Source: Pseudomonas mucoides (GTDB taxonomy: Bacteria > Pseudomonadota > Gammaproteobacteria > Pseudomonadales > Pseudomonadaceae). Taken from it: a stretch of DNA of 64,000 bases. The translations under genes and the position numbers were made by a program. The notes beneath the pieces were generated by a model that was given only the letters and a program-made list of their open reading frames with translations, did not search any database and was not told where the DNA came from. The stretch is from NCBI RefSeq assembly GCF_015461845.1, contig NZ_JACOPW010000003.1, positions 620,001 to 684,000 on the forward strand, written 5' to 3'. This document shows positions 61,482 through 64,000 of the stretch, piece after piece. Numbering within the stretch: the stretch's first letter is position 1; every line of letters begins with the position of its first letter.

Positions 61482-62740
61482 TGGCTGGACTCCCCGTAAG
61501 CAAAATACAGACGCGCACTGGTCAGCGCTCGCTGCTCTTCCACGTCAATTTGTTTGAGGCGGGCTTCGATGAGCTCGCGCCGAGCGGCCACGACGGAGCT
61601 CAAATCGCCTTTGCCGGCGCGGTAGCTGGCCATGCTGAGCTCGACCTTCTCCTTGGCCAAGGGCAGCAGACTGTCCTGGGTTCGATGTACGGTACGATTC
61701 AAGCGTTCATAGTCGGCCAGCTCGTCCTCCAGTTGCTGGGTGTGCTCGCGTGAAAGGGCTTCACGCTCAGCTTCAAGCTGGTTGAGTTCAGCGTGCTTGG
61801 CCGCAATTTTTGGGTTTTGCCGAGAGTCAGGAAACAGCGGTAGATCCCATGAAAATTGCACGCTGACCATGTCGCCGAACTGTCGGCCGCGATTCTGATA
61901 GTCGACTTCCCAGCTCCAATCCGACTGTTTTTCCGCTTCGGCTTCACGGACCTTGGCTTGCGCTTCGCGGGTCATTGGCGCAAAAGCTGCCAATTCTGGG
62001 TGATGTTGCAGCTTATGAGAGTAGTCAGAGGCTTCGACAGGCCATTCAGGCAAGCTGCCCACAGGTTTGCCATTGGCGGCTGGTCCAATCCAGCGCTTCA
62101 GGGCAGCTCGGGCCTGCGCTCTCTGACGAATCAGATCGTCCTGCTGCTCTTCCAGTTGTGCCGCTTCCTGTTTGGGCGTTACTGCATCAGCAGGTTGAGC
62201 GCGGCCGCCGGCAATTTGTGCCCGGACGGTATCGGCCAGCAGACGGTTTTCTTTGTAGAAGTCCTGAAACAGCGTGTCTTTACGCTCAACCGAGTAGCTG
62301 TTGATCCAGGCCAACGCCGTGGCCTGACGAACCTTTAGACGTTCGACCCGGCGCTCAGCGGCGGCGCGGTCAATGGCCGCATCAGCGACCTCGATTCGGG
62401 CTTTGCGCTTGGCGCTGTTGGGCATCTCCTGACTGACTCCGACCATTCGCATAGTCATGAAGTCCTGGTCGATGCTCCAGCGATCCGGCCCCCCAATGGG
62501 GTAGTTCTGTACGCCTAGCAGCAACTTGGGATCGGGTAGTTCACCAGCGGGGATGGCCGCACTACTGGCAGCCTGAATTTTCGCGTCTTGTGCAGTCAGC
62601 GACGGCGCATTGTTTTCAGCCAGCTGCAAAGCTTCATCGAGTGTCAATGCGGCAGCGAGACTCGGCAATGCCAGTACGCTTGCCGCCAGGCCGGCCACGA
62701 GGGACCACCCTGTGCAATAGCACTTGGAGTTCATGTTCAC
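61478..62740 (-). CDS. cusC: CusC-type outer-membrane efflux protein (TolC family)
   Basis: The 420-residue protein has a signal peptide (SLVAGLAASVLALPSLAAA) and two TolC-type OEP repeats with long alpha-helical barrels (QEAAQLEEQQDDLIRQRAQA). It forms the outer-membrane duct for CusBA. It is the first gene of the operon, and the 93 bases upstream contain its promoter without a clear regulator box. A two-component CusRS pair is not in the window. Confidence 0.88.
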   Translation of the reverse strand: MNMNSKCYCTGWSLVAGLAASVLALPSLAAALTLDEALQLAENNAPSLTAQDAKIQAASSAAIPAGELPDPKLLLGVQNYPIGGPDRWSIDQDFMTMRMVGVSQEMPNSAKRKARIEVADAAIDRAAAERRVERLKVRQATALAWINSYSVERKDTLFQDFYKENRLLADTVRAQIAGGRAQPADAVTPKQEAAQLEEQQDDLIRQRAQARAALKRWIGPAANGKPVGSLPEWPVEASDYSHKLQHHPELAAFAPMTREAQAKVREAEAEKQSDWSWEVDYQNRGRQFGDMVSVQFSWDLPLFPDSRQNPKIAAKHAELNQLEAEREALSREHTQQLEDELADYERLNRTVHRTQDSLLPLAKEKVELSMASYRAGKGDLSSVVAARRELIEARLKQIDVEEQRALTSARLYFAYGESSQ

Positions 62741-62833
62741 GATTCCTGTGATGATCCACTGCGCGCTTCATCAGACATGCACGCAGATATGCCATCCCGC
62801 TAACGCGGAATGAGGCTCAGTGTGGTACAGGAA

Positions 62834-63175
62834 TCAAGTGCGGGGCGGTCGCCATACCCCTGACGGGGTTTGTACTGGATGGGAGTCTAGGGAGAAGGAC
62901 AGTACGAGGGGGCTGGATAAGGTGATAGGAGGCTTGATGATGGAGACTTGCAGCATGCCACCAGTCTTGCACTCCTGACCTGACTTACAGGGTTTGCCGT
63001 GCTCGGTGGGACTTTTCATGTCCTGGCAGCAGTCTTGCTCCATGCCGTCCATCATCGCCATGCCCATGGTTTTCATGGGGCAGGGCTCAGTCGGCGCCTG
63101 AACACCCGCCATCCCGCTGAGGGGGAGCGCCAGGCTAATCAGGAAAATCAGGCAAAACCGTAGGTAGCGTTTCAT
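62834..63175 (-). CDS. Cys/Met-rich small secreted protein, probably copper-related
   Basis: This 113-residue protein has a signal peptide (YLRFCLIFLISLALPLSGMAG) and a mature N-terminal half packed with Met and Cys (PCPMKTMGMAMMDGMEQDCC, then CKSGQECKTGGM). Such patches bind Cu(I). It lies between copD and cusC on the same strand. I do not recognise a named family; a periplasmic copper-binding role is inferred from composition and neighbours. Confidence 0.68.
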   Translation of the reverse strand: MKRYLRFCLIFLISLALPLSGMAGVQAPTEPCPMKTMGMAMMDGMEQDCCQDMKSPTEHGKPCKSGQECKTGGMLQVSIIKPPITLSSPLVLSFSLDSHPVQTPSGVWRPPRT

Positions 63176-63249
63176 GGGCTGGAGTGTAGCCGGTGGAAAT
63201 GGCCCTTACAATTCACCTTCTAGACTCCTTAGTCGGCTGTCACCAACCT

Positions 63250-64000
63250 CTATTCCGCGCTCATTTCCATTTCCGGACTTAAAGTGCCTAACCATGCGAC
63301 AAGACAGATGATGAGGATTGCCATCAGGAATTCGAATTTCATGCTGCGGCGCAAGGCATTAACCGCTACAGAGTATTGACCATTGCGAACTGAGCGCTCC
63401 AACTGAGGGCTTAAGTGAAAGCGGTTCAGTGTGGCTAAAACGATCATTCCGGCAAAGAGCAGGATCTTCAAAAACAGCAGCTGACCATAGGTACTCAGCA
63501 TGACCTCATCAAGGTTTGGACCGACGATGAAAAGGTAATTCACGACTCCCGTTACGCTTATGATCGCAACAATCACACCGCCGGCCGACTCAAAGCCAGT
63601 CAGCACGCGGGCAAGAATTCGTGCTTCCTCCTCGCCCTTCAGCGATTTCAACCGCAGCAGTAGAGCGAATGCCAATAGAGCACCCAACCAGCCACCGGCG
63701 GCTAAAAGATGGAATATATCGGTGATGAAATGCCAGTAGCGTCGGCTGCCTTCATCCATGGCGCCGTGCCCTGTCCATGCCAACGTCGCCAACGCAATCG
63801 CTCCGCATACGGTGACGATCCAGAGACTGGGTGTCGGAAATCGCTTATTCAACGCGACGCCAATAATTGCCATCACCAAGACAGCTATTCGGACCATCCA
63901 GGTCAACCCGACGTCGGTCCCCATGAGGACCATTTCAAAAATATGGTGATGTAGCTCCATAAGCTCCGACACACCGCTCATTGCTTTCGCAAGCAACAAC
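63250..64000 (-). CDS. copD: CopD-family copper transport protein (partial, cut by window end)
   Basis: About 249 C-terminal residues of a polytopic inner-membrane protein are present, with at least six hydrophobic segments and the CopD-domain stretch AAGGWLGALLAFALL preceded by HFITDIFHLL. CopD proteins number about 300 residues, so some 50-60 N-terminal residues lie beyond the window; the apparent TTG start at 63999 is an edge artefact. CopD takes copper into the cytoplasm in copABCD systems. Same strand as the cus operon. Confidence 0.8.
   Translation of the reverse strand, partial: LLLAKAMSGVSELMELHHHIFEMVLMGTDVGLTWMVRIAVLVMAIIGVALNKRFPTPSLWIVTVCGAIALATLAWTGHGAMDEGSRRYWHFITDIFHLLAAGGWLGALLAFALLLRLKSLKGEEEARILARVLTGFESAGGVIVAIISVTGVVNYLFIVGPNLDEVMLSTYGQLLFLKILLFAGMIVLATLNRFHLSPQLERSVRNGQYSVAVNALRRSMKFEFLMAILIICLVAWLGTLSPEMEMSAE

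Noticed and set aside
1..64000. tRNA, rRNA and CRISPR arrays
   Set aside because: I found no cloverleaf-like tRNA, no ribosomal RNA sequence and no regularly spaced repeat array beyond the three repeats at 49422-49562, whose spacers differ in length and are related.

Overview
The window looks like chromosomal DNA of a fluorescens-group Pseudomonas. The coding is GC-rich and tightly packed, gene content and order match blocks I recall from the origin-proximal arm of P. aeruginosa (the zinc-starvation cluster around PA5532-PA5541 and the common-polysaccharide-antigen cluster PA5447-PA5459), and REP/REPIN palindromes typical of this group sit between genes. Two copies of the 14-bp parS palindrome GTTCCACGTGGAAC (6828 and 20962) also fit an origin-proximal position. 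No rRNA, tRNA or CRISPR array was seen.

Region 1 (1-13.1 kb) is a zinc-starvation (Zur) regulon: two COG0523 GTPases including zigA, a DUF1826 protein, the amidase AmiA, zinc-independent FolE2, a metal ABC transporter, a gamma-carbonic-anhydrase-like protein, a second dihydroorotase, and a ThrRS-like protein with neither a catalytic core nor its zinc/editing ligands. Zur-box palindromes lie upstream of zigA (4677-4691) and between amiA and folE2 (6381-6395). Region 2 (13.2-24.1 kb) holds cardiolipin synthase and cyclopropane synthase, then a bufferin-type RiPP operon (DUF2282 precursor, DUF692/MNIO enzyme, DUF2063 partner) with an attenuator-like terminator behind the precursor gene. Next is an operon of three SPFH membrane proteins plus the P-type ATPase HmtA, headed by a third Zur-like palindrome.

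Region 3 (24.2-30.3 kb) is mostly housekeeping: a third dihydrolipoamide dehydrogenase, an Lrp/LysE divergent pair, and a DUF3142 lipoprotein with a large helical-repeat envelope protein. Region 4 (30.3-45.5 kb) is the D-rhamnan (A-band/CPA) lipopolysaccharide locus: rmd-gmd-wbpW-wzm-wzt-wbpX-wbpY-wbpZ on the + strand, and a divergent five-gene arm (two glycosyltransferases, methyltransferase, acyltransferase, methyltransferase) that probably modifies or caps the chain.

Region 5 (45.6-56.9 kb) begins with a PNPOx-FNR-ferredoxin fusion, a GST and a LysR regulator. A terminator and three 19-bp direct repeats mark the edge of an accessory island. The island holds a small hypothetical gene, an AbrB-MbcA/ParS/Xre-type orphan antitoxin, a DEDDh exonuclease and a complete type II CBASS anti-phage operon (Cap5 HNH-SAVED, CD-NTase, Cap2 E1/E2, Cap3 JAB). 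It ends near a 61-bp perfect-but-one inverted repeat. Region 6 (56.9-64 kb) is a copper/silver resistance set: CusA, CusB with a fused CusF-like domain, CusC, a Cys/Met-rich secreted protein, and a CopD-family protein cut by the window end.
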